Assembly (NCBI RefSeq): GCF_963576545.1
Contig: NC_083641.1
Coordinates: 21,095,523 to 21,159,522 of the forward strand
Reading direction: 5' to 3'
Length of the DNA stretch: 64,000 bases
Origin: Limanda limanda
Taxonomy: Eukaryota; Chordata; Actinopteri; Pleuronectiformes; Pleuronectidae
The position numbers were made by a program, and so were the translations under genes. Shown here piece by piece: positions 46,530-60,003 of the stretch. Below the pieces are notes generated by a model. It saw nothing but the letters and a program-made list of their open reading frames with translations, was not told where the DNA came from and did no database searches. Position 1 is the stretch's first letter. Each line of letters starts with the position of its first letter.

Positions 46530-49049
46530 AAGACAAGTACTCTTCTCATTTTTTTTTCTTTTGTAAAAATGTTGGTGTTAACCAATACAAAATATGCATG
46601 GCCATATGAGAAACATCCTCTTCACTACACAAAAGAAAAATGTTGCCTGGGTACAGAGAGAAATTTAAGATTCAACAACAAAAACAACCATCTGGGGGCA
46701 ATAAAACAACCAAAGCTTCCCCCCCCCCTCCCCCCCAGGCTTTGAACATGAGTATCATCCAAATATCCAAGACATGTTACAGATCATTCATAAAACTTCA
46801 TGACACAGTAAATACGCCATCTTTTCATCTATGAAACTTTATGTATGACTCAATGCAAACAGATGCTTAACTGGCTGTGGTCACATCCTAGAATTACTAA
46901 ATAACCAATACTATATGAGCAAAGTGTTACAGAGGAAGAAGAAGTTTTCATGAACATTCGTCGACACTGACTGTACATAGTTTTTGTCTGCTTAACAAAT
47001 CTAGTTTTCTGTCTTTGTGAACTAAGTCTATGCAAAATAAAACATTAACGTTTACTGTAACAGTGCACCATATTAAGAACACAGAAACATGTACAACTGA
47101 GAAAAACATGTACATCTTGTGATTTCGTCACGTTTTGAGTAGCTGTGGTACTACAGTATATACTTGGGGCCGTAAATTTGCATTCTACCTGAGATGCAAA
47201 AAACACAACTATTAATACTCATGAACCTGAGAGAGTGAAAACAAACATACTAAATATCAAGTATTTAAAAACAAAAGTCAAACATTGGATTAGAATGATG
47301 CCTCCGTAAATCTTTCAATGTTCCCCGATTATGAGCAGCTGTCACTTCATAACCATTTGAAAAACAAGATTTGTCATGCACATAACTGTTTCCATGACAC
47401 CAAAACCCTAAGATCCGCCAAAATATACTTTTAGTGATTCTTATTACAGCTTTTAGTACTGTATTCCTCTCTGGTAATACTAGTGAGCCTTGTCCTTTAA
47501 GACTAAATCCAAATAAAAAAAATAAATGAAGTGAAGTAGAGAAAATTATTATGGCCGAATTGAAAGTGTTTTGTGATAACTAATTGATACAATAAATACT
47601 ACATCCTGGGATACGATATTCTAGTTACTGGAAGCTGCCTTACCACCCTGATAAACAAAAATTGTTTAATTTTTACAAAGATGAAACATATTCCAGCTTA
47701 TTTTTTTATTTATGCTCCATGTCGTTTTTTTGATGGAAGTCAATGGTGTGTTAATATAGACACCGTGGATGAGTATTGGCCCTGTAAGTTTGAAAGAACG
47801 GAAACATACAAGATGTACTGTGAGAGTATTCATGAGGATACTGTATGATACTAACCATATGCCTCAAAATCAACGAAGGCACTAAATTATGTCCTTCAGT
47901 CTTTTCATTTTGAATGATACGTATCAAGAGGTGGGTTTAAGGCAGTGGTTATCCTTTTTCAAAATACATGTACAGATTTTCTTGATTCAGGCAATACAAT
48001 GAAATCACACACTAGTTACCAAACAGGTTTTACTCTTCGAGCTCTAGCAGAGTCAGAGGCATGGAGGCGTCTCTGGTCTGCAAGCTCGGATGTTAAGATT
48101 TAAGCAAAAAGAAAAGAAGAAATAAATAACAGCAGACGGCTCCTCTGTGATGGTTTTGAGCACTAAGGAAATAATCTTTTTCAAACCCAGGCTAAAGCTC
48201 GGCGCAAATCTTTGATTACTTGTAAAGGCCAAGAGCTCTCACAAGTTATCCAAACCCAAAGGTAAAATGTCCTTACAGATAGTAAAGGAAATGTAACTGA
48301 TTCATGTCTGCAATGACTGAACCTCTTCTTACTCAGGTAAGGCCAAGGCCAAAATAAAATTTTTGTATAGCAAGCAAGGTTCATGTGTGGATATATGCAG
48401 AAATACCTTCATACCTTGCACCTCATCTGAAAGGGTATGTCGCTGAAAGTGTGACACTCTTTCCTCCCTTTAACATAATGCAATCAAATAAAACAGATGA
48501 AACATTGGAAAATAAAATAAATCAAAGTCCTTGTAACATTTAATGCTTACAGCTTAATACGCTGTATTATCTGATCAAAATAAATCGTTTAGAGAGGAGC
48601 ACTCTGAAAAGTGGACTCTCCGCCTTTGTTGTATACAAGTGATTTCCATTGTATACATGGACATTGGCATAATTATTTTATTCGGCCCAGGGTCAACCAT
48701 GTGGGTGGTATGAAAATGTGAAAATAGAACCAGAAGCAAGCACAGCAGGCCGTACTAATACCTAGCAAATAGCACATTTAAATTTTTTTATTTTTTTTTG
48801 ATTTTATGATCAAAGCAGCAGGACTGGTGTCTCTTTCAGGCACCACAGAGTATCTGACCCTGCAGCCAAAATCATGTCTGCCAACAGAGAAGACGTTTTT
48901 TTGGTTCGAATTATTAGAGCATTGTTTTCTGCCATGTTTTTGGTCCACCCATCCCATGGATGGAAAAAAACGGATTTTGATGAAAATGGTCACTGAAAAC
49001 ATAATATAGATCAAGACTTTGAAGAAAATTCCATTTTGGGAAATACACT

Positions 49050-49440
49050 TTTTCACTTTCTTGATAAGAGCAGGGTGAAGAGATTGATAACCACTCTCAT
49101 GCCTGTACGATAAAGATGCTAGCTTAGCTTAGCACAAAAAACAAAACAGCTAGCCTAGCTCTGTCCAAGCGAAACAAATCCACTTACGAGCGTCTCTAAA
49201 ACTGATCCAAGTGTTTTTTCTTGTCTTTTTAACTTTTACAGAATCATAGTGTTAAAATGACACACAGTTTGAAGTTTAGTGCAGTTTAATGGTGCGTTGT
49301 TAGTTATTGTATTTTTATTCACTATTGGAAGCTAAGCTAATTAGCTGTTGGCTGCAGTTTCATGACCAGCTGCAACAGACCGTGGGAAACCGAAGTGAAT
49401 GTTATCTGCAAAAAAATTAAATAATAATCCTGATATAGAG
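49050..49440 (+). repeat. Teleost interspersed repeat (TTAGCTTAGC family) inside the cadm1 3' UTR
   Basis: AGATTGATAACCACTCTCAT, CTGTACGATAAAGATGCTAG, TTAGCTTAGCAC, CAGCTAGCCTAGCTCTGTCC and AGCTAAGCTAATTAGCTGTTG give the full motif order of the family. It is oriented opposite to cadm1 transcription, so the mRNA would carry it as antisense. Confidence 0.8.
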
Positions 49441-50324
49441 ATTTAAAATGAACAAACATCTCAGATTTTCTCTACAGAAATTTGAATTCCATATTATGGC
49501 ACATAACAGCTGTCAGAAGGATTTAGACTGTACTCCACAACACCCTAAACAAACGCTAAACTGACCTCACACCTAATCGTCTGTTGTTTTTCTTGAATCC
49601 ATCGAGGGACCGGTTGAACTTTGCCGTTTGGTGTGAAATGATACTTAACAGCACTCCTACTTCACTGTCAGGAACAAATACATTCTAAAATAACCATGAT
49701 CACTCACAACTGTTACATTAGTAATCAACACAGTGACCTTGAAGACCTTGTGTCCTCACTCGGACCCGGTGAGGAGAAACGTGTTGACACTGTCTTCCAG
49801 TTAATGAACTCTTGAGATAACTCAACAGAAAGAAGAAGGTGTGGATGAGCTGGCTCCTCAGATCTGCGAACATGAGCCAAACGCCAGCTGCAGCACACAC
49901 AGACAAACACCAGGCTCGTTTAATCTCCTCCGAAAGCCAAATGCAACAAAGGATCAGGTGTCTATACATGGAAAGAAAATCCAATCCAACAAGCATGTGA
50001 CGGGGGAAAATAACCAACAAAATAAACAAAAGAAATAGAACAAGGCACAAAATTGTCTGTAAAATAATTGAACTGTACAGAACAGGCCCCGGCAGTCCAG
50101 GAAGGGTCGGATAGGAGACTCAGCAACGCCTCTTATTACTACCTTGGCCCCGGCAGTCCTACTTCCAACTCTTTTCCTTCTTCTCCTCCACTTTAAATCT
50201 CACCCTCCCTGCCCTCAAGCCGTCTCGTAACCAATCAAGAGTTAGACATAATGCTCCTACAGCACCACCATCACCACCACCATCACCAGCAGCATTCCCA
50301 CCCGTCTCTCCTGGCCCGTCCAGT

Positions 50325-50443
50325 TTAGATATAGTACTCCTTCTTCTCGTCTGTGTTGTTGTGTCCCCCCTCCGCGTTGATGATGGCCGTGTCCGCGTCG
50401 GCCGCGTCGTCCGCCCCTTTGGCTTCGTGCGTGAAGTAAGTTC
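50325..50443 (-). other. cadm1: cadm1 cytoplasmic-tail exon
   Basis: Acceptor TTTTTGCAG at 50444-50452 (minus strand), stop TAA at 50325-50327. It encodes the rest of the 4.1-binding motif ([10 protein letters not shown]), an acidic Asp/Ala run and the PDZ-binding C-terminus EYYI. Mammalian CADM1 ends EYFI, so the penultimate aromatic residue differs. Confidence 0.95.
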
Positions 50444-53400
50444 CTGCAAAAAGAGCGCAGACAAATTAGCCACCACACCTCCTCCGCCTCCTCATCCTCG
50501 TGTGCACTTCAATCCCATCGCGCTCCACTTTCAACAAAAAACACTTGAACTCTGAGATGTGTTCATGATCAAGTATGATTGCGTGGCCAGTGCTTTACCT
50601 TTGTGTCGGGCAAAGTATCGACCAAGAACAATGAGTGCACAGAGGATGGCAAACATCACCACGGCAACCACTCCTCCAATGACAGCATGGTCAATTTTCT
50701 GCGGTGCCCCCTCACCGGCTCTGGAGTCTGAAAACAGGACAATAACGGTAAATAATTTTATGATCAGAAAACCCTCTCAGTCAGTCACAGGGCTACAGTA
50801 GTAAATAAATCACACAGACATGGAGTATACTCAAAGCTGAGGCCATTTCTGCTAAATAAACTATTTCTTTTGTTCTCAATCCACCTGAGAGCTCCCATAA
50901 AGAATATCAATTAACACGACACAGCTCTTTTGTTGTGTTGTAAATCAATGGAGTAAAAATGACATTTTGTTATTTTACAAGTGACAATTCGAAGAATATT
51001 CATTAACAATCTTTGTGCTAAGCTAATAAGCCAGTGACGTGAACAGTTATAAACCAGGCATATATGTTGAAGGCAGCTCTACCCAGGTCCCTTGAGTGAG
51101 CGGCGCTGGAAAATGTTTTAGGTTGGTTATTTCACCATGAACCCGTCGACACAGTCTGCAATTTCACTGAGAGTTCACACACTGTAAAATACATTGTGAT
51201 TTAAGAGGCCATTTCTGGAAGTCATAGAGCTCAATCACCAGGAATAGACACGAGTTTGGAAATAAATTGGCGCCTGGAGTCCCCAAGCGGAGAAATACGT
51301 GGCTGCCTCAGGTGTCAGCGAGTATCACTGTCTAGAATTTAGCCAGATTTATCAGAGCACCACAGACGAACAGGGCAAAAAAAAGAAATTTTAAGCTTTT
51401 AAATTTCCAGTCTCAGAATAGTTCAGAGACATTCATCAATAGTCTATATCTGTGCACATTTGCACTGATGGAGGAGTGGCTGGTGAGGGAAGGGCTGCGC
51501 TGTTCTTTGCTGCATGAGAGAGCAGCTCAATTTTCCATCACTCACTAGTCATGCTCCGGACTTGAATGATTTTGATAAAAGACGAATGGAGGGTGCAGAA
51601 TTTCTCAACATGGCGACGTGAAGCGAAGTCGAGGAGCTTAGCGACACGTTCACATCTCAACCTTAAACGACACCCAATCTAAGTTGCATTCAATTAGCAG
51701 CAGGACACGTTGGAAGTGGGATTGCGAGGAAACTAATTAACGAGGAAAAGTTTTGTTTCGGTTGAGCACGTCGTTAGAAATGGACTCGTCTGCACGGAGC
51801 GAGCCACAGCTGCGCGTCGCTGTGTGTGTGGAGCAGGGATGTGTGAGGTTTGTTTACTGTATCGGCGATGCCAGATAGCACAGCCCAGTCCCGGCGGGAG
51901 GAGAACGGCTCATGCTCCATGCTAATGAACATACAGCCGCTAAATGGCCTGTGTGCAGCTCTGTCTCCTCCCCTCCCCCTCTCAGCCTCCCTACACCTCC
52001 ATGCCCTCACCTTGCTCACCGCTGTCTCCCTTTTGACACTTCCACCAGGAAACATGCAGGGTCTCAGCCCCCTCCGCTCGCAGAGGGAGAGTTTTATTTA
52101 GCCGAGAGAGAAATCTGGCCAGAGTAAGCGCTGAGACTCTTATCACAAAAATGTCACAGAGGAACTTAAAATCCCATAACACCTGCAGTATCGACTGCTA
52201 TGGTTGGTTGCATATCATGTTGCCTATATCGAGTTTACTACTGAACAGGAAGAAGCCACAGAAACATCAAATTTAACGTAGCACACACAAGAAATGTTTC
52301 GGTCACAGTGTTGCTGCATGAGTGCATTATAATGTAAGGAGGTTATGAGACATGTTACATAATGCAATGAAATGAAGGTCTTAGCTGTTTCGTAACATGA
52401 TTTTTAACATAAAGGTCATGCGGTTATATAATATAATGTCTTCTGTAGGAGGATCAGAGTGAAAACAATGATGATGGTATTCTAGATTTCACATTTGAAG
52501 GTGTTGGTTTTTTTGCAGTGGGTGTAAAAACATTAACATCTGACAACAATGTGAGGTTTAACATTATTTTATCATAACAGCAGGGGAAATCATCTGCTCT
52601 GCGCGAATAGCAACTTCACACGTCCAATTAACACCTGCGTATAATGTGCTATCTGAGCTCTTTGTTTAAAGTTAAGCTAAATAATGACATTATTTTCAAG
52701 ATAATCACTTTTCATATTCAATATTTCACAAGATTCTATCGGTGGAATTATGGGAAATGTTTTTCTGGCCCATAATAATGTCAGGATGTGTCTGCTGCAT
52801 CAATTTGACAATTTTTAAAAAGGTATCACATGACAAAGATGTCATACCCAGCTCACATAATAATAACCAGGAGGTTAAAGTTAAAATCTAAACCACCATT
52901 ATTTATTATCACACACTTAAAAAAAAAAATCTGTATCTTCTGTTTACCTGAAGTGTGATAAGTATCAGACAATGGATGAGTAGATCACTGGATTAAAAAA
53001 TTATTAATTTGTAAAAATGTTTAGATTAAAACAGACAGCTGCGCATTATGAGACCATTATATAATTATGCTTCCTCTAATATGCCTCAAGCCGCTGTTGC
53101 AACAAGCTGCAACCTCATAAGCAAACATTGCTGCTACAAAAAAAGACAACTTTAAATTAAATTGAAGACTTTTAATACTTTATGCAACCTTTTTCACTTT
53201 TGGCGGGGGAAACTTAATTAAATGCGTTTTGAGACATTTCTACAGAAACCGTTTCTGTGAGATGAGGTGAAGAAAAGACCAAGGAAATCCCTGTTAGTAA
53301 ACCTTGACAAAAATAAATAAAAAAAAAACAAAACACACACACCAAGTAGATCACTGTAAAATCTGATAGTTTGACAGATGATAAAGAGCAACAGACTTTT

Positions 53401-56400
53401 TTTTATAGATCAGAAGAATCATTTTGCTGAACCAGGCTGGTTTGAAAAGAGAGCTTCTCACAAACAAAGGAATAGTTCACCACAATAAAATAATGTCGTT
53501 ATTATGCTGTCATATATAAAAACCCAGATATATAACAGAGCCAGTTGATTGCAGGATTCAGGATACTGTACCAAGAGGGCTGACTATAAGATGGCTTCTT
53601 TATACAGTCCCCTGGTTCGGTTGGATCAGCGTCTCTATGAGCAGTTCTCCTGGACCTCGATTAAAAAAAATTGTATTTTGTCCAATCCCTGTATTTTGGA
53701 ATCGGAGTGAAAAGGAAGTTCTAGGCTCCAGAGGGGCAGATGTGGATCTCCGACCTCAACAAGAGCAGGTTTTATTCACCAAATGTCATGTTTCCATTAC
53801 TTTCATTCCACCTTCTTCCTGCGTTTAATTAGTTTGTCATCCGGTGCTCGAACACATCCAGGGATCAGGAGTGTGATTCCCTGTGGCCGTTCATGTTCAA
53901 TACATATGCATTCATAATACCACCAGGGGCTTAGAATAGAGAGAGCCTCCAAATGACAGGCGGTGTTATTACTCCGGCCTTTGTGGCCTCACACTTGAAA
54001 TAAGTAGAATTTGATTATGTCTGTAATGTAGCCGGTGTCCATACCGCCAGCGCAGCCTGGCTCACGGGTCGATCGGGGAGTGCTGACATGCCCACACCGC
54101 CGTCCTGACAGGATGTGCACAGCCGTGGGGATTTATGGGGGAATAAAGAGGATTTGCAACTGATGCTCGTGTCTGTGCGGTGGTGGAAGCTGCTTCACTG
54201 AACTCCCAGCGCCACATGCTTTACAGTCCCACCTTTCTGTCTCTGTACTGGAATGACTAATTGCCACTCTGGCCAGTATCGGAGCGTCCTGTCAGACTTA
54301 TCTGTCACCGCGGAGATCTGAGCTGTGAACTTGTCACCAGGCTTATTACACGGAACATAATTTCAGTTTTCCCGTCTTTTTTTTTCACTTTCTTTTATTA
54401 GTTATTTTCTGGTCACAGAACGAGACCTATCACGCACATGCAAACACACGCGCCATCCCACACACACACAAACACATTACAATTTATAGATGTAATTACA
54501 TGGACATAATTGAAACAATGACTCTCTTGCATTGGTAGAGCAAAGCCTTCACATGCACTGAATAGCCTCTCGCAGTAAACCATTCATGGACAGTAGCAGG
54601 ACAATGGGGCGGCGCTGCAGAATCGGCTCAGGGAGTGTCTTGCAGCATTGAACTGCCGACATCCGTGGCTTTTGTATTTGTTGTCGTTCGGAAAGAGGAA
54701 CTGAACTTAATGAGATGAGCACTCATGGGCAATCTCACCCCAATAATTTTTCTCATTGCCGTTGTTGAAGACCATCAACGCAGCACAATGTTGCCCTCGG
54801 TTGAATTTCAATGCCACTGCACGGCCATTTAATAGATTCCCAGAGTTCTTTGTAACAAGCACAACAATGTACGAACACAACGTCTGACTAACTAATAAAT
54901 TGGCAAATGAATGGAAATTGTGGAGTGAATTTGAACCGCTTGGCTGTTTGTTGTGTCTTTTGAGATTTTCACATTTCCGTGTACAAAGGCAGCTCGCACC
55001 CATCTCCACTTCGCGCTCCCTCTTCAACTTCTTTCCCCCCCCGAGTGGAGATCAGGGCGAGGAACAAGGTTGACAGAATAACAGAAATCCCTCCTCTGCT
55101 CCTACAGTCGCCTTAAGTAAGACGCCACAGAAGAACACCTTATCTGCAGAGAATGAGTCTGACACAAATTGAGTTCATTCGCACATAACATTCAATCTCC
55201 AAACCCATAATGTGATAAGTAGAGCTCTCGTTACCATTTACAACTGCTCCATGAAAAAAGAAAGAGAGCTCAATATTACTGCAATAAATAACTCTTTTAA
55301 CTTCAGGGTGGGTTGGCATTACTAACTTATTCCCTTGAGACCAATTAAAATGGACCATTATGATATTTTCTTTCTTTAATGACTGTTTAGAAGAAAGAAA
55401 AAAAACTGCAGGTCAGAAGAATCTCAAAATCGTCCTGAATCGGAGTAAACAAATGTGAGGAAAAAACTAATTAGCATTTCTAAATGATTCTTTAATTCTT
55501 CCAATGAAATACTTCAAAGACAAATGATACAAGTGAGAGTTAAAACAGCGCCTGTGGATGTTTATTGACTAATTATGTTGAATACTAAATGCACTTGGAG
55601 CAGTCTTTGTTGAAGTCAATAGCGTACATGGAGCTGAAGCTGGAATCCCAAGACTTAACAGCAGTGGAAACCTGCCAACACCTAACATGTACCAGCGCTG
55701 AAGGAGGAAAACAGCAAACAGAACATGTATGAAAACCTGCCAGAAATGGATTCCTAAAACGCCATCTGATGCTAAATCACACGATTTAACTCACGCTGGG
55801 GGAAAGAAAAATCCCACGTTTTTCATAACAAAGGCGTCAGAATAACCCTGAAGTCATGTATGTACTCTGTGCTCCGCATGTTAAAGGCATTAGGATCGAC
55901 AAATCCCTGACAGCTTAACCAATGCAAGCAATAAAAAACTTAATTATGGTTGGTGGTATTATAAAGTCTGATGGGTGCAGTATGTAAGCCTGACTCAACT
56001 TCATGTGCAGTGTAATGTTTGCTTGCGAAGCCATTATTGGTTGTTATTTTACACCCAAGTACGATCCATAAACCGGAATAATGTCGAGCTCAGAGAACTA
56101 GTTTCCCTCTCTAGTCCTGATGACCACTCAGAGCTCTTTACACTACAGTTTTGCTATTCACCCACAGACACATTCATACAGTGCATCGATGTGCAGCACT
56201 TCAACCCACAACATTCATGCACTGTCGGGCAATTTGGGGTTCAGCGTCCTGCCCAAGGACACTTCGGCAATGTAAGGGTGTTTGGTTTCAGGGGATGTGC
56301 AAGAGTAAGAACAGCACAAGCATTTGAATGAATAGAACAGATCGCAAAATACCCTGAAACTGATTGTTGTATTTCATATAATAATGGCAGTTTAATAAAC

Positions 56401-57512
56401 TAGAAATGTTATGTAAGTCTGAACTGTACTAACTTATCTTTTACAGATAACAGATAATGTTTGAAAGGTAATTGTTGTGTTTGTGTTTTTTGTACAAAAG
56501 AGAGATGTAATTTACTCTTACACTTATTTCTGACTGATGTGCACTGGATCAAGATAAATTAACTTGAAAATCATAGCACAGAGATCATTATATAAATGTC
56601 TGCAGGTATTAATTTCAGGTTACAAAATGCTCCAGCAACCAAATGCAACACAAACTACACAAATGATAAGAGCAGAATAGGAGATAAGATTTTTCAAAGT
56701 GACAGGGATGATGTCTTCAGTTTATCTAGCTGCGGTCCAAACAGCAGTTATCCCTGGACTGTCGATCTGTGGGTCTTTCCAGTCAAGTCTACAACATTAT
56801 TCCTTGTTCCTTGTCGTTTCCTCTGGCTCTTCTCAGAAAGCCGGGGGAGGGGGGTTACTTGAGGCTTAGCCGGGATATGATGTCCCTGCATTGCATTGAA
56901 TTGGATCATCTCTGAGCATCTGACGAGCTGGAGCATTATTGCCACAGACTCCCTTTACTCCTCCAGAGCTGGGGATTCTGGGTAAACTCGACCCTCTGCC
57001 CAAAAGAAATACAACCACTGACAAAAGACTTGTGCAGTGTGATTTTTTCCTGTGGTGCTATAAGCGCCTACTGTCCATCTTGAACACTTATATTTCTCAG
57101 ATGTCTGAGTGTTTGCCTGTTTGGCAGTGAGAGAAGAACGATTTCTGCCAAGTTTCTCTTGATGCAACACGTCAAATAAGTTATTTTCCTTTAGTAAATA
57201 TTGTTGGCAAAATTTTCATCCTTTACTTTCCTGTTAAATTCCAGAAACCTTTCATCATGATTTCCTAAAAGTTTGCTTTTATTAAGATGCAAATTACAGG
57301 GAGATTTCATATAAAGATCTACGCCATTTGGTTCTATTTGTAAGGGAAATTTTAAAAAGTGTAAGTTCAGTATAAGTTAAAAATGGTCCATACATCAGTA
57401 TCCATTGAAAATTCACTATATTAAAAGCTGAATATCAGCTAATTTGGGCATGTGGAGAAAAACAAGACCTAAAACTTTCAAACACACGAAAGACGTGACT
57501 AATCTGCACACA

Positions 57513-57545
<33 letters not shown>

Positions 57546-58831
57546 TAACATAATTAGGCCTTCAACTGGCACTTCGGTTTCAACAGGTACAAAGAGGAAA
57601 ACCTTGAAAGTTAAATTGTAGCATTTTGAACAAAACCTTATTTTTCGGATCAATTATGATTCAAACAGAGAAGGAACTGAGTTAACAATATTCATAAATC
57701 CCCTTTCATGTTTTCTTCCATCCAAAGGGAAAACAGACGTGCTGCTTGTGTGGATTAGGGAATGACCGCAAGCTTATTCTGTCCATTCAGTTAATCCATC
57801 CAGTAAAGAAACGTAAACGTGTCCTACGTTCGTGGATTTAAAATCTACAAACAACTAAATCTACTTCATTGAATTCCAATTAGCTGACATGGCAGTTGCT
57901 AATCTTCCCACGGTCACCACATAAAAATGTTCAAATAAAAAAATTGATACAATAATAAAAGCAAGGTCCAAACAACAAACACACACACACAAACACAAAA
58001 TCTGATCTGCAAGCATCTCATGCTCATAACATCAACACATCCATAAATAATGTCAGTCAATTATTCATTACAAAATATATAAAAAAATCAATGAGTGTGG
58101 CAGATGAATGACAACTACTTATTACAGTACAGTACAACTAAACCCATAACTATGTAATAATATCCATAAAAGTGATTTAAATAACCACAAGCTCAGCTGA
58201 TTGTCTTTTATACGATTGTTTCAAATTATAATCAGTTAGTTGGTCAAATAATGAGGGTTTCTTTTGTGATAAACTTGATTTATATCTGGTGAGAAGTGTA
58301 AATGTATTGATTGCAGCTTTAAAATTAGGGCCATATATAAGTAGTGGTAGTTCAGTGGCCTCTGATTACAGCAGAAAATCACAGCATGGTGGTGGCAGCC
58401 TATTCACGCCCGGGTTATACTGTATGAATAAGAAATCACGCCGTACACTTCCTTACAGGCGAGAGGGAAATGCTATACTGTGCTGTTATGCTGATTAAGG
58501 TAGCGCAAAGCAATCTACCGCGAGCCAGCTTAGCATTGCCCCTGTGACAGGGTATTTAGAAGAGTAGTGAACTGCAAGAAAGCTCAATTACATCCTCCCA
58601 GCATGTACTGCATAAATCATGGTAAATCCTCTTTCAAGCCTGTCTTTCGGAAATTACTGGAATGTTACAGCAGAGAACACAGAGGCGGCTGCATCAGTGT
58701 TATTCCGAGGAGAGGAGCTTAGGATGGAAATGCAGAGTAATGCACAGCTCCGCAAAAGCAACTTCCTGTTTGACTGGGCCACACCCAGACAGAGAGAGAG
58801 AGGGAGGGGAGAGAGGGAGGGGAGAGAGAGA

Positions 58832-58929
<98 letters not shown>

Positions 58930-59961
58930 TGATGCCGTTCTCCTGCAGCATGATCAAGGACACGCCGCGAAAAAACTCAGACAGGAAAAGAAGCAGGTTT
59001 GAAGTCCAAGTCTCAAACGTAAAGAGGCAATTAAAAAAAAAAATGCAAAGGCGAGGTGAGCTGTCAGAGTGATCGTCCACGTGACGACAGACAGATCTAT
59101 TTTTGACTCTTGACTCTATTTTTAATCTAAATAAAATACATAACAACGAAAAACTAAATTGTCAGATGAAATAAACGTGGTAATACATTGTATCCGACCT
59201 CATTACAATAGCAGAGTTTATGATGCAGCATCACATCGGGTTTCACACTTATTATGTGAATGTTGCTGCTCTACATTTTCATGACTGCATGAATTGCAGA
59301 GCGGTCATGACAAAAGGGCCAAACCTGCCACATCTCTAAAGCAGCTATTGATGAACTGATCTATTCTTTAAGGATAGTTTTTGTATTGAAATGTCACATT
59401 TTGGCATATCCAAATGCCAACTCCCAAGGTTGCCTCTGCCATCTGCGTAGCCTTAGTGGTGCTTTTGACATAATAGCATTTTTTTTTTTTTTAATGGTTA
59501 ATATTGAAATAAAAATTTGCCACAGAGATAAATCAAAGTCTTAAATAGTGCTCACAGAAGTTGTCAAAAGGTTACTCGGCTATAAACAGTGAATGAAGCG
59601 CCTTTCATTTATTTCACACGTCACTGAGAAAATAGTTATTGATGTTTTTTGGCCTCTCAAAGACGAAATGTGACTGGTATTTGTCCGGGAGATGCAAAGG
59701 GCGTTATAATATGACGGACGGGCCGGTTGAGATATGGCTGCAGATGCTGATAAGATAGCAGGACAGCAAAGCGCAGGCTCTACATTTTTTCTCTGATCAA
59801 ACATGTGACTGGAAAGGGCTATGACAGGTGTCTCTGCGCCGCCTGTCTTCAATGTCACCTATCGGCAGCACCATCTGATTAGAACTGGTCACCCGCAGAC
59901 TGTCTCAGCCTCAGGTACAATGCTTTTCTGTCCCCTAGCTGCGGGTCATACATGCATGCAA

Positions 59962-60003
<42 letters not shown>

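Larger units (their letters stand above)
46505..50324 (-). other. cadm1: cadm1 3' UTR
   Basis: This runs on the minus strand from the stop codon at 50325-50327 to a likely polyadenylation signal (AATAAA complement) at 46524-46529. It contains an imperfect CAC/ATC trinucleotide stretch at about 50256-50292, a fish repeat at about 49050-49440 and a C-rich run (46717-46738 on the plus strand). No coding sequence is supported inside it. The known CADM1 genes also have long 3' UTRs. Earlier poly(A) sites are possible. Confidence 0.55.

Noticed and set aside
50159..50478. Minus-strand open frames of 73 and 105 codons rich in Arg/Thr/Gly
   Set aside because: They overlap the cadm1 tail exon in wrong frames; the correct frame gives the family tail ending EYYI.
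58619..59146. Frames coding Arg-Glu or Ser-Leu repeats
   Set aside because: They are products of the (GA)n microsatellite and not genes.
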